Part shown: piece by piece, positions 1-5,370 of the stretch
Numbering within the stretch: the stretch's first letter is position 1
Layout: each line of letters opens with the position of its first letter
NCBI GenBank assembly: GCA_016929735.1
Contig: JAFGID010000046.1
Span: 1-5,370 of the forward strand
Direction of reading: 5' to 3'
Origin: Ignavibacteriales bacterium
Lineage (GTDB): Bacteria; Bacteroidota; Ignavibacteria; Ignavibacteriales; Melioribacteraceae
DNA: 5,370 bases
Translations under genes and position numbers: made by a program
The notes under the pieces: generated by a model
Seen by the model: only the letters and a program-made list of their open reading frames with translations
What the model was told of the DNA's origin: nothing
Database searches by the model: none

Positions 1-23
1 ACTAAAAAAACTTTTACTTTCAT
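1..23 (-). CDS. Possible start of a further minus-strand gene (5' end only)
   Basis: An ATG lies 14 bp after the stop codon of the upstream membrane-protein gene on the same strand, and the seven visible codons read MKVKVFL before the window ends. An AAGGG stretch about nine bases before this ATG could serve as a ribosome binding site. The short gap and same orientation suggest that it would be the second gene of an operon. Only seven codons can be seen, so neither its function nor its reality can be settled from this window; it could equally be non-coding sequence after the last gene. Confidence 0.38.
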
Positions 24-37
24 ATAAGTACCCTTAT

Positions 38-871
38 TTAATTTATTGAATTTTCAATTAAATTTTTCTGTTCATCTATTTTTGAGTAATCTAATTCTGA
101 ACCTAAAAGACTATGTGGAATTAAATAAATTACTAACAAAATAATAGCAGCCGCTAAAGCCCATCGCTTAGGATGTTTTCCTTTCGTAATAAAAACAAAT
201 GCAATAATCCAGACAATAAAAGCTAATAAAGTCTTGCTATCAGTTAAATCATATCCGATTGGAAAGCCAGTCCAAAATTTACCAAAAGCGAAATATTGCA
301 TTAATGGTCCAAGAATAAATCCACCAATTATTATAAATAGCATTGTCAACTTAGCAAATTTCATTATGTTTGGTTTTGGGTTGAAAAATTCCATACCCGT
401 TCGTGTAGAAAATAATAAAGCCAAAAACATTGCAATAATATGAGGAATTAAAATAAAAATAGAAATATTACCCTTAAATCTTATAACGCAAGTTTTACTT
501 TCGGGCAACACAATTGTCTTGTCATTCAATTTCAGTTCGACAAAATATTCTAATTTCCCAGCAGGTGGTTGATGGGGAAGGGAAGCAATTAATTCACCAT
601 TTTTATGATGCATCTCAATAATTGTCCAATCATCTTTTGTCTTAAAGCGTTTCCAGAATAAATACCCATTGATATTTTTATCGCTTATTTTTACTTTTAC
701 AACCTCATCTTTCCCAGTAGTAGCAGAACGATTGAATGAATAGTTTACTACAATACCATCCGATTTAATTTGATAAGACATTGGATAAGTTGGACCTGTA
801 GTTCGTTGATAATATAAAACAGCAATAGTGATTAGAAACGACACGAGCCAGAAAAACCAGATTTTTCTCAT
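38..871 (-). CDS. Five-helix membrane protein of unknown function
   Basis: I do not recognise a named family. The 277-residue protein starts with a hydrophobic segment (about 5-21) that acts as a signal anchor. A polar, probably periplasmic domain of about 110 residues follows (25-132), with alternating short hydrophobic and charged stretches typical of beta strands. Four more hydrophobic helices lie at about 135-154, 171-194, 212-229 and 236-254, and the tail is short and charged. A compact block between helices 3 and 4 (about 199-211: WTGFPIGYDLTD with adjoining residues) is rich in Gly, Pro, aromatic and acidic residues and looks like a conserved functional loop. The ATG was chosen because it is the first codon before the hydrophobic anchor; no clear Shine-Dalgarno precedes it. 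It is transcribed divergently from the channel gene, so it is not in its operon. The layout (periplasmic beta domain plus membrane bundle) could fit a sensor or assembly factor, but nothing seen fixes a role. Confidence 0.85.
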   Translation of the reverse strand: MRKIWFFWLVSFLITIAVLYYQRTTGPTYPMSYQIKSDGIVVNYSFNRSATTGKDEVVKVKISDKNINGYLFWKRFKTKDDWTIIEMHHKNGELIASLPHQPPAGKLEYFVELKLNDKTIVLPESKTCVIRFKGNISIFILIPHIIAMFLALLFSTRTGMEFFNPKPNIMKFAKLTMLFIIIGGFILGPLMQYFAFGKFWTGFPIGYDLTDSKTLLAFIVWIIAFVFITKGKHPKRWALAAAIILLVIYLIPHSLLGSELDYSKIDEQKNLIENSIN

Positions 872-964
872 ATACTAACTAATAATTGAAAAAATATAAA
901 ATTTCAAAAAATAATTTAATAAAAGTATTTGAAAATTCGTTAAAATAAAGTAAAAAAAATATCG

Positions 965-1002
965 TTTGTTATTATTTTCTTTTTTTAATTATTTTACATT
1001 TG
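965..1002 (+). promoter_or_regulatory. Candidate Bacteroidota-type promoter for the channel-TIR pair
   Basis: TACATTTG at 995-1002 matches the TAnnTTTG -7 element known from Bacteroidota sigma factors, and a TTTG at 965-968 could be the upstream element. The spacing between them (26 bases) is longer than the usual range of about 17-23, so the upstream half is doubtful. A transcript starting near 1009 would have a leader of about 55 bases before the channel ATG. The rest of the 192-bp divergent region (872-1063) is very AT-rich, with homopolymer runs; no operator-like palindrome or convincing reverse-strand promoter was seen. Confidence 0.3.
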
Positions 1003-1063
1003 TTCTTTCACAAAATTTTCGAATTCTTGACTTTTTTTATTATTGTTAAGACAAAATTAGTTT

Positions 1064-2827
1064 ATGAAAAAAGTAAAATTATTTTTCGCAAAATACGAAT
1101 GGTGGATAATTGGATGTTTAGCTTTGGCTGGTTTTATACTTGGTATTATTGGATTCAAATTTTATTTTCTAAAAACCACAGGTGAAACAAAGTCCCTATT
1201 TGATCTGATGTACTTGGCATTTCAATTATTTACTTTCGAATCCGGCTCGGTCGAAGGCGATGTTCCTTTAATTTTAGAAATATCAAGATTTCTTGCTCCC
1301 TCTGCATTAGCTTTTGCTGCAATTAAAACTTTTTTAACAATTGCTTCTGAACGAATAAAGATGTTTAAATTAAGAACAATGAAAAATCATATTATTGTTT
1401 GCAGTTTAAATGAACAAAGTATAAAATTTATACAAGATTTAATTTATAAAAAAAAGAAAATTGTTGTGATAGAAGAAAATGCTGATAATCCAGAAATTGA
1501 AGTTTTAAAAAACAATGGCGTATATGTTTTAATCGGGAATCTAACAGATGTAACATTATTAGAAAAATCAAATGTGGCGAGAGCAAAATATTTAATTTGT
1601 TTTTCAACCAATGATTCAATCAATATCTCAATAGCTCTTTCAGCATATTATGGAATTAAAAAGCAAAAAATGTCTTCGAGCTGTATTAGTTTTATTAGCG
1701 TTTCAAATATAAGAATGTTGTCTAAACTTAAAGATTTAGATTTCTTTATTGATGTTGAAAGAAATAAAATTTTAAACTCTGGACAAATACAAAAATACGA
1801 GATACGAACTTTTAATATTTACGAAAGAGCGGCAAGATTAATATTCAATATGTATAGCCCTGATGTTTTTTGTAAAATACAAAACGAAAACGATGAACAA
1901 GCTCATGCATTAATTGTCGGATTTAATCAATTAAGCGAAGGATTGATTTTTCAATTTGCCCGAACTGGTCATTATGCAAATTTCAAGAAAATAAAAATAT
2001 CGTTGCTATCTGACGATGCTGTTCAAATAAATAAATTTATTAAGGAATACCATCATCTTAAAGGGGTTATCGACCTAAGACCAATTAATTTAGATTATGA
2101 ACAATTCGATTTAAATTTTTTAAAAGAAATCGAGACACCAACCAGAGTTTCAACAATTTATATTTGTATTGATGATGAAAGAGATTGTTTAGACTTTATT
2201 CACAAAATTAAATCTTTATTACATTACTCAAATAAAAGTCTAATTGTCTGTCAAAGCACAGCCAAGAGTATTATTAATTTAATACCCGAAAGTAAAGAAC
2301 AAAACAAGTTAAATGTATACAAGTTTTCGATTTTGGAAGAGACTTGCACTTTTGATTCAATTATTAACGAGACTACAGATGAATTGGCTAGAATAATTCA
2401 TAATGATTATATGGAAAAATTGGGGGATAAATTAGATCATAAAAGGGACTCGCATCAAATATGGGATTTATTGTCAGATGAGATGAAAAATCAAAATAGA
2501 AATCAAGCAGAACATATTTTTATTAAGTTAAGAGCTATAAATTGTGTTGCCAAAACAGTCGGGAATTCTGAATGCATATATGAAATAGAAAAGGATAGTG
2601 AAGCAATTGAGAGATTATCGAAGATGGAGCATAATAGATGGTGTGCAGAAATGATCTCCAATGGTTGGGTATATGGACCAGTTAGGGATGTTCAGAAAAA
2701 AAATAATCCGGATCTAATACCATACGAAGAATTAAATGAAGAAATAAAGCAATTAGATAGGAATGTTGTTTTAAACATTCCAAATCTTTTAAAGAAAATG
2801 AAATTAGAAATTTGTAAATTAAGTTAG
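1064..2827 (+). CDS. Channel-like RCK (TrkA-N) membrane protein with C-terminal RyR domain
   Basis: This 587-residue inner-membrane protein has the plan of a ligand-gated ion channel subunit. Two hydrophobic helices (about 13-36 and 67-93) flank a short re-entrant-looking segment (about 44-62, containing LFTFESG) in the place of a pore helix and filter; the potassium signature TVGYG is absent. A basic linker leads to a Rossmann domain of RCK/TrkA-N type (about 107-225), with an acidic residue after the second strand (E137) and a GNLTD turn at 158-162. Its GxGxxG loop is altered: S114, N116 and S119 replace the glycines. A second Rossmann-like unit begins near 281 (LIVGFNQLSEG). After a mostly helical stretch comes an RyR domain (about 515-580) with the family hallmarks EHNRWCAE, GWVYGPVRD, PYEEL and a Leu/Asp-rich last helix. 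RyR repeats are best known from animal ryanodine receptors, but bacterial RCK-RyR proteins also exist. The TIR gene follows 45 bp downstream on the same strand, so the two are probably cotranscribed. No Shine-Dalgarno is evident at this ATG. The fold assignments are firm; ion conduction and ligand are inference. Confidence 0.9.
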   Translation: MKKVKLFFAKYEWWIIGCLALAGFILGIIGFKFYFLKTTGETKSLFDLMYLAFQLFTFESGSVEGDVPLILEISRFLAPSALAFAAIKTFLTIASERIKMFKLRTMKNHIIVCSLNEQSIKFIQDLIYKKKKIVVIEENADNPEIEVLKNNGVYVLIGNLTDVTLLEKSNVARAKYLICFSTNDSINISIALSAYYGIKKQKMSSSCISFISVSNIRMLSKLKDLDFFIDVERNKILNSGQIQKYEIRTFNIYERAARLIFNMYSPDVFCKIQNENDEQAHALIVGFNQLSEGLIFQFARTGHYANFKKIKISLLSDDAVQINKFIKEYHHLKGVIDLRPINLDYEQFDLNFLKEIETPTRVSTIYICIDDERDCLDFIHKIKSLLHYSNKSLIVCQSTAKSIINLIPESKEQNKLNVYKFSILEETCTFDSIINETTDELARIIHNDYMEKLGDKLDHKRDSHQIWDLLSDEMKNQNRNQAEHIFIKLRAINCVAKTVGNSECIYEIEKDSEAIERLSKMEHNRWCAEMISNGWVYGPVRDVQKKNNPDLIPYEELNEEIKQLDRNVVLNIPNLLKKMKLEICKLS

Positions 2828-2863
2828 AAATATAAAATTTTTTTTGATAGAACAAAATATCAT

Positions 2864-2867
2864 GAGG
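2864..2867 (+). promoter_or_regulatory. Ribosome binding site of the TIR gene
   Basis: GAGG sits five bases before the TIR ATG and is the clearest Shine-Dalgarno on the plus strand of this window; the channel gene upstream lacks one. The site lies inside a tiny frame ATG-AGG-TAA-TAA at 2862-2873, whose second stop overlaps the A of the TIR start codon. This supports the 2873 start and separate initiation of the second gene of the pair. Confidence 0.7.
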
Positions 2868-2872
2868 TAATA

Positions 2873-3652
2873 ATGGAACATTTAGTGTATATCAGTTATT
2901 CAACAAAAGATTCAGAAGTTACAAAAAAGATTGTAAAATATCTTGAAGAAGCGGGTGTAAAATGCTGGATGGCTCCACGAGATATCCTTCCTGGAATTGA
3001 CTGGGCTAAATCAATAATTGATGGAATTGTGACCAGTAAATTAATGTTGCTTATATTTTCAAAAAATTCTAATGAATCGCCTCAAGTACTGAGAGAAGTT
3101 GAACGAGCAGTAAATCGTCAAATACCAATAATGCCATTCCGGATTGAGGAAGCACCCATGTCAGGCTCGATGGAATATTTTATAAGTTCTCATCATTGGT
3201 TCGATGCTTTTGATAGTCCACTAGAAACGTATCTTGATGATTTAGCAATAAAAATCGGGAGGGTCTTGGATGTCCCAATTAATTTATCTACTAAGGATAA
3301 GGGACAGAAGGTAGAAGTAACCGAAAAACAAAAAGATGATTCAACGGCTGCTTCTGTAGTGTTTGAGAAAACGGAACCTGAGGTGACGCCATTCAAACAA
3401 GAAACAATAATGAAAGAAGAACCGATAAAGAAAGAAAGCCCTAAAGTAGAAAAACCGGGTACACAACAACCATTATTTGAAAAGAAAAATTCACGGACCT
3501 TGCTGATTGTTGGTGTTTCAATCGCAGTATTTTTATTGGCAGCTGCAGCAGCATTTTGGTTTATCAAACCATTAAACGAATTGATTTTTCCGCCTGAGTT
3601 ACAAGCAAAAGCTGTTCCAAGCAAACCAGCTGATAAACCAGTAATTCAATAA
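2873..3652 (+). CDS. TIR-domain protein with C-terminal membrane anchor
   Basis: The first 135 or so of its 259 residues form a bacterial TIR domain: strand A with VYISYSTKD (5-13), the BB-loop region with CWMAPRDILPG (31-41), strand C with LMLLIFS (57-63), and SPQVLRE (69-75) ending in E75, which fits the catalytic Glu position of NAD+-consuming TIR enzymes. WFDAF (109-113) closes the fold. A charged, Glu/Lys/Pro-rich linker (about 140-206) leads to one hydrophobic helix (about 209-231) preceded by basic residues, then a 28-residue Pro/Lys-rich tail. The positive-inside rule places the TIR domain in the cytosol and the tail outside. There is no N-terminal signal. Known TIRs of this kind cleave or cyclise NAD+ or act as assembly modules; which applies here cannot be read directly. 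The close linkage to an RyR-tailed channel suggests that TIR makes, or relays, the signal that acts on the channel. The linker half of the gene looks richer in G+C than the channel gene. Confidence 0.92.
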   Translation: MEHLVYISYSTKDSEVTKKIVKYLEEAGVKCWMAPRDILPGIDWAKSIIDGIVTSKLMLLIFSKNSNESPQVLREVERAVNRQIPIMPFRIEEAPMSGSMEYFISSHHWFDAFDSPLETYLDDLAIKIGRVLDVPINLSTKDKGQKVEVTEKQKDDSTAASVVFEKTEPEVTPFKQETIMKEEPIKKESPKVEKPGTQQPLFEKKNSRTLLIVGVSIAVFLLAAAAAFWFIKPLNELIFPPELQAKAVPSKPADKPVIQ

Positions 3653-3662
3653 TTTTTATAAT

Positions 3663-3700
3663 AAATAAAGATGGCACAATTAAAAGTGTCATCTTTATTT
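3663..3700. terminator. Bidirectional hairpin terminator between convergent genes
   Basis: Arms at 3663-3677 and 3686-3700 pair over 15 positions with one G-U wobble around an eight-base loop (3678-3685). The core (AAAGATGGCAC with GTGTCATCTTT) is flanked by A-rich and T-rich sequence, so U-rich tails result on both strands. It starts 10 bases after the TIR stop codon, and its right arm directly abuts the stop codon of the DUF192 lipoprotein gene on the other strand, so it probably ends both transcripts. Confidence 0.8.
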
Positions 3701-4237
3701 TTACATTCTTCTCCAAACGACCTTATCACCCTCTTTGATGTTGTACTTATCTGTGAAACCCGTTATTACTTCAACTACAAATTGAGCTGGTGCATCAGAG
3801 GGATATGATGTTCTTGAGTAAGGGGTTGTATTTTTATGAATTTTGACAATTTCATTTTTTGAGTTTACGAAAATAATATCCAATGAGATCATTGTGTTTG
3901 ACATCCAAAATGAACGAGGCTCTTCAACAGGAAAGATGAAAAGCATTCCCTGGTTTTCTTCCATTTTATCCCGATACATTAGTCCCTGTTCTCTTTTGCT
4001 GTCATCATCAGCTATTTCAATATTTATTGTTGCTATAAAGTCTCCATTACCAGTGTTGAAAGTTAACTCACCTTGTTTTGTGAATTTCACGGTAACCTGA
4101 TTATCGTTTTTTACCTCTTTATCATTTATAACAACGCTATTTTCTGTTTTTACTTTCTCGTCATCCTTGCAAGAAGAAACGAAAACAGAAAACACTCCAC
4201 AAAGTAAAAACAAAATGCATGCTTTACTAATTTTCAT
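3701..4237 (-). CDS. DUF192 family lipoprotein
   Basis: The 178-residue protein begins with a lipoprotein signal peptide: basic start, hydrophobic core (about 6-20), and lipobox VSSC with the lipidated Cys at 23. The residues after Cys (KDDE) resemble the acidic export signal that sends some Bacteroidota lipoproteins to the cell surface. A polar linker (24-50) precedes the DUF192 domain (about 52-178), recognised by GLMYR (85-89), ENQGMLFIF (94-102), FWM (110-112), SLDIIFV (118-124), IHKNT (133-137) and VVEV.TGF (154-161). DUF192 proteins are small beta-rich envelope proteins of unsettled function. The gene is the last of a minus-strand operon: the preceding gene ends nine bases upstream, and its stop codon TAG overlaps the AGG that may serve as the ribosome binding site, which suggests coupled translation. 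It is a paralogue of its upstream neighbour, with the domain motifs at identical residue numbers. Confidence 0.92.
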   Translation of the reverse strand: MKISKACILFLLCGVFSVFVSSCKDDEKVKTENSVVINDKEVKNDNQVTVKFTKQGELTFNTGNGDFIATINIEIADDDSKREQGLMYRDKMEENQGMLFIFPVEEPRSFWMSNTMISLDIIFVNSKNEIVKIHKNTTPYSRTSYPSDAPAQFVVEVITGFTDKYNIKEGDKVVWRRM

Positions 4238-4246
4238 TTTAGTAAC

Positions 4247-4786
4247 CTAATTTTGTATGAGGAAATAAATTTTATCATTTTCTTTAATATTGTATTTATC
4301 ACAAAATCCTGCTACAACCTCAACCACATAATAAGCTGGTTTTTCTGAACTGTAAGTATTTTTAGTGAGAGGTTTTGTGTTTTTGTGAATTTTAATAATT
4401 TCTTTTTTAGAATTTACAAAAATCATATCAAGTGAAATATATGTGTCTTGCATCCAGAAATTTTGAACTTCTTCAAATAACGAAATAAAAAGCATTCCCT
4501 GATTTTCTTCCATATACTTTCTATACATCAGCCCGGTTCTTCTTTTATAATTATCATCTGCCAATTCAATGTTAATTTTCTTTAATGTGTCATTGGTAGA
4601 ATTTAAGAAAACCAACTCGCCTTGCTTTTTAAAATTTGGCGATACTATCTGATTGTTGTTCAAATTGCTCTCATCTGTTTTTAAAATATTATACATCACC
4701 ACAAATATTATTGGAATTATTAATGCAATGTAAGGTATGTGTTTTTTTACGTTAGATTTTTTCTTTTTGATTTTTTTTCTTTTCAA
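4247..4786 (-). CDS. DUF192 family protein with N-terminal membrane anchor
   Basis: This 179-residue protein has a very basic start (11 Lys/Arg in the first 15 residues), one hydrophobic helix (about 18-35) and a DUF192 domain facing the periplasm (about 52-179). GLMYR (85-89), ENQGMLFI (94-101), FWM (110-112), SLDMIFV (118-124), IHKNT (133-137) and VVEVVAGF (154-161) match the downstream paralogue column for column. It has no lipobox, so the two copies differ in how they are held in the envelope. The start appears to be TTG: an in-frame stop lies five codons upstream, and the first ATG (residue 31) falls inside the membrane helix, which would destroy the anchor. Only five bases separate this start from the stop of the upstream gene, so translational coupling is likely. 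The first codons form a long purine run (poly-Lys). Function beyond the family name is unknown. Confidence 0.88.
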   Translation of the reverse strand: MKRKKIKKKKSNVKKHIPYIALIIPIIFVVMYNILKTDESNLNNNQIVSPNFKKQGELVFLNSTNDTLKKINIELADDNYKRRTGLMYRKYMEENQGMLFISLFEEVQNFWMQDTYISLDMIFVNSKKEIIKIHKNTKPLTKNTYSSEKPAYYVVEVVAGFCDKYNIKENDKIYFLIQN

Positions 4787-4791
4787 TTTAC

Positions 4792-5370
4792 TTACAACTT
4801 ACTAACTTTTGGAAATTTACTAATTATTTCTCTTACAACGGGTAAATCTTTATCGGTTATCTTAAAATCATTTATTGATTGAAATCTTTCGATTCTTATT
4901 ATTCTATCCTCGTCATTCTTGTACTTAACATACTTAAACCACCTGCCCTTTTTTTCTATCAGGAAAGTATATCCGTCTAAAGTATCACATACATAAGTGG
5001 TAATTTTAGCGTTTAACAAAATAATTAACATAAATATAAAAGAACTAAGCAAAATAATAGCTATAACAAAAATTTCATTTTTATCGGCGAAAAAATTAGG
5101 TAAAGCGGGAAAAATATTTATTAAATAATTTAAATAAAAGTCAAATAATAAAATTAAAAGATTAAAAACAAATATAAAGTCGGCAAGAGCAATTAATAAT
5201 TTATTAGTAGATAATCTTACTGCCCCCCATGGGCCGCTTCTTTTTACTGGTTCAATTTTTCTAAATAAGATATATGGACGTTCATATCGCTTTAATTTTA
5301 ATTCCCAAGATTCAATTAAATATTTGCCTCCTCTATTTAGTAAAACCCAAATAAAAGAAAGAATTGTTGA
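4792..5370 (-). CDS. Membrane protein of unknown function, N-terminus beyond the window
   Basis: The frame is open from the right edge of the window to a stop at 4794-4792, giving at least 192 residues with the true start outside. Taking only the part after the TTG at 5052 (86 residues) would cut into a membrane helix, so the longer reading is preferred. Visible parts, numbered from the window edge: the end of a hydrophobic helix (1-12), a basic loop of about 45 residues containing ERPYILFRKIEP and SGPWGA, a long hydrophobic stretch (about 58-87, possibly two short helices or a hairpin), another helix (about 100-121), and a charged C-terminal domain of about 70 residues ending in KFPKVSKL. 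I do not recognise the family. It lies five bases upstream of the membrane-anchored DUF192 gene and is probably in the same operon. The reading rests on the unbroken frame and on its hydrophobic pattern. Confidence 0.7.
   Translation of the reverse strand, partial: STILSFIWVLLNRGGKYLIESWELKLKRYERPYILFRKIEPVKRSGPWGAVRLSTNKLLIALADFIFVFNLLILLFDFYLNYLINIFPALPNFFADKNEIFVIAIILLSSFIFMLIILLNAKITTYVCDTLDGYTFLIEKKGRWFKYVKYKNDEDRIIRIERFQSINDFKITDKDLPVVREIISKFPKVSKL

Noticed and set aside
1027..1055. Sigma70-like promoter with TTGACT at 1027
   Set aside because: No TATAAT-like hexamer lies about 17 bases downstream (the bases there read GACAAA).
1000..1185. Plus-strand open frame overlapping the channel start
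   Set aside because: It overlaps the channel's first membrane helix out of frame, and its product looks like a frameshifted reading of AT-rich sequence.
2828..2872. Terminator between the channel and TIR genes (A4T8 tract)
   Set aside because: The tract has no G+C-containing stem; it is a short AT run and does not argue against cotranscription.
3193..3624. Long open frame (143 codons) on the strand opposite the TIR gene
   Set aside because: It lies wholly within the antisense of a well-supported TIR gene, has low-complexity Ser/Ala/Asn-rich content and no domain; it is a shadow frame.
1064..3652. Classical Thoeris or CBASS locus
   Set aside because: No SLOG or macro-domain effector (Thoeris) and no nucleotidyltransferase/cyclase (CBASS) is present; only the TIR component is shared, so those names are not justified.
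3843..4100. Plus-strand open frame across the DUF192 lipoprotein gene
   Set aside because: Antisense shadow of a strongly supported DUF192 domain, with no ribosome binding site or recognisable domain.

Overview
This is a low-G+C, tightly packed bacterial window. Several features point loosely to the Bacteroidota/Ignavibacteriota (FCB) group: AT-rich codons, a TAnnTTTG-like promoter motif, a lipoprotein whose post-cysteine residues resemble a Bacteroidota surface-export signal, and the style of the TIR and membrane proteins. No rRNA or taxonomic marker is present, so this placement is inference. There are no tRNAs, rRNAs, CRISPR arrays, insertion sequences or transposase fragments.

Layout. 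The left end (minus strand) has a five-helix membrane protein of unknown function (38-871), followed closely by what may be the first codons of another minus-strand gene running off the window (1-23). A 192-bp AT-rich divergent intergenic region holds the likely promoter of the rightward pair. That pair is the most interesting part: a 587-residue channel-like membrane protein with two RCK/TrkA-N-like Rossmann domains and a C-terminal ryanodine-receptor (RyR) domain (1064-2827), then, 45 bp downstream with a good ribosome binding site, a TIR-domain protein anchored by one C-terminal membrane helix (2873-3652). A long hairpin (3663-3700) separates it from the convergent right-hand operon. That minus-strand operon has a membrane protein that is 5'-truncated by the window edge (4792-5370), a membrane-anchored DUF192 protein with an apparent TTG start (4247-4786), and a DUF192 lipoprotein (3701-4237), with gaps of 5 and 9 bp.

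How the genes may work together. TIR domains of this type often hydrolyse or cyclise NAD+, and in animals cyclic ADP-ribose is linked to ryanodine receptor opening. A TIR protein and an RyR-tailed channel side by side, both predicted to sit in the inner membrane, suggest a two-gene signalling or defence module in which a TIR-made nucleotide, or direct contact, gates the channel. That is inference: the sequence shows only the domains, the apparent catalytic Glu and the linkage. The DUF192 operon looks like ordinary envelope housekeeping and is probably unrelated.
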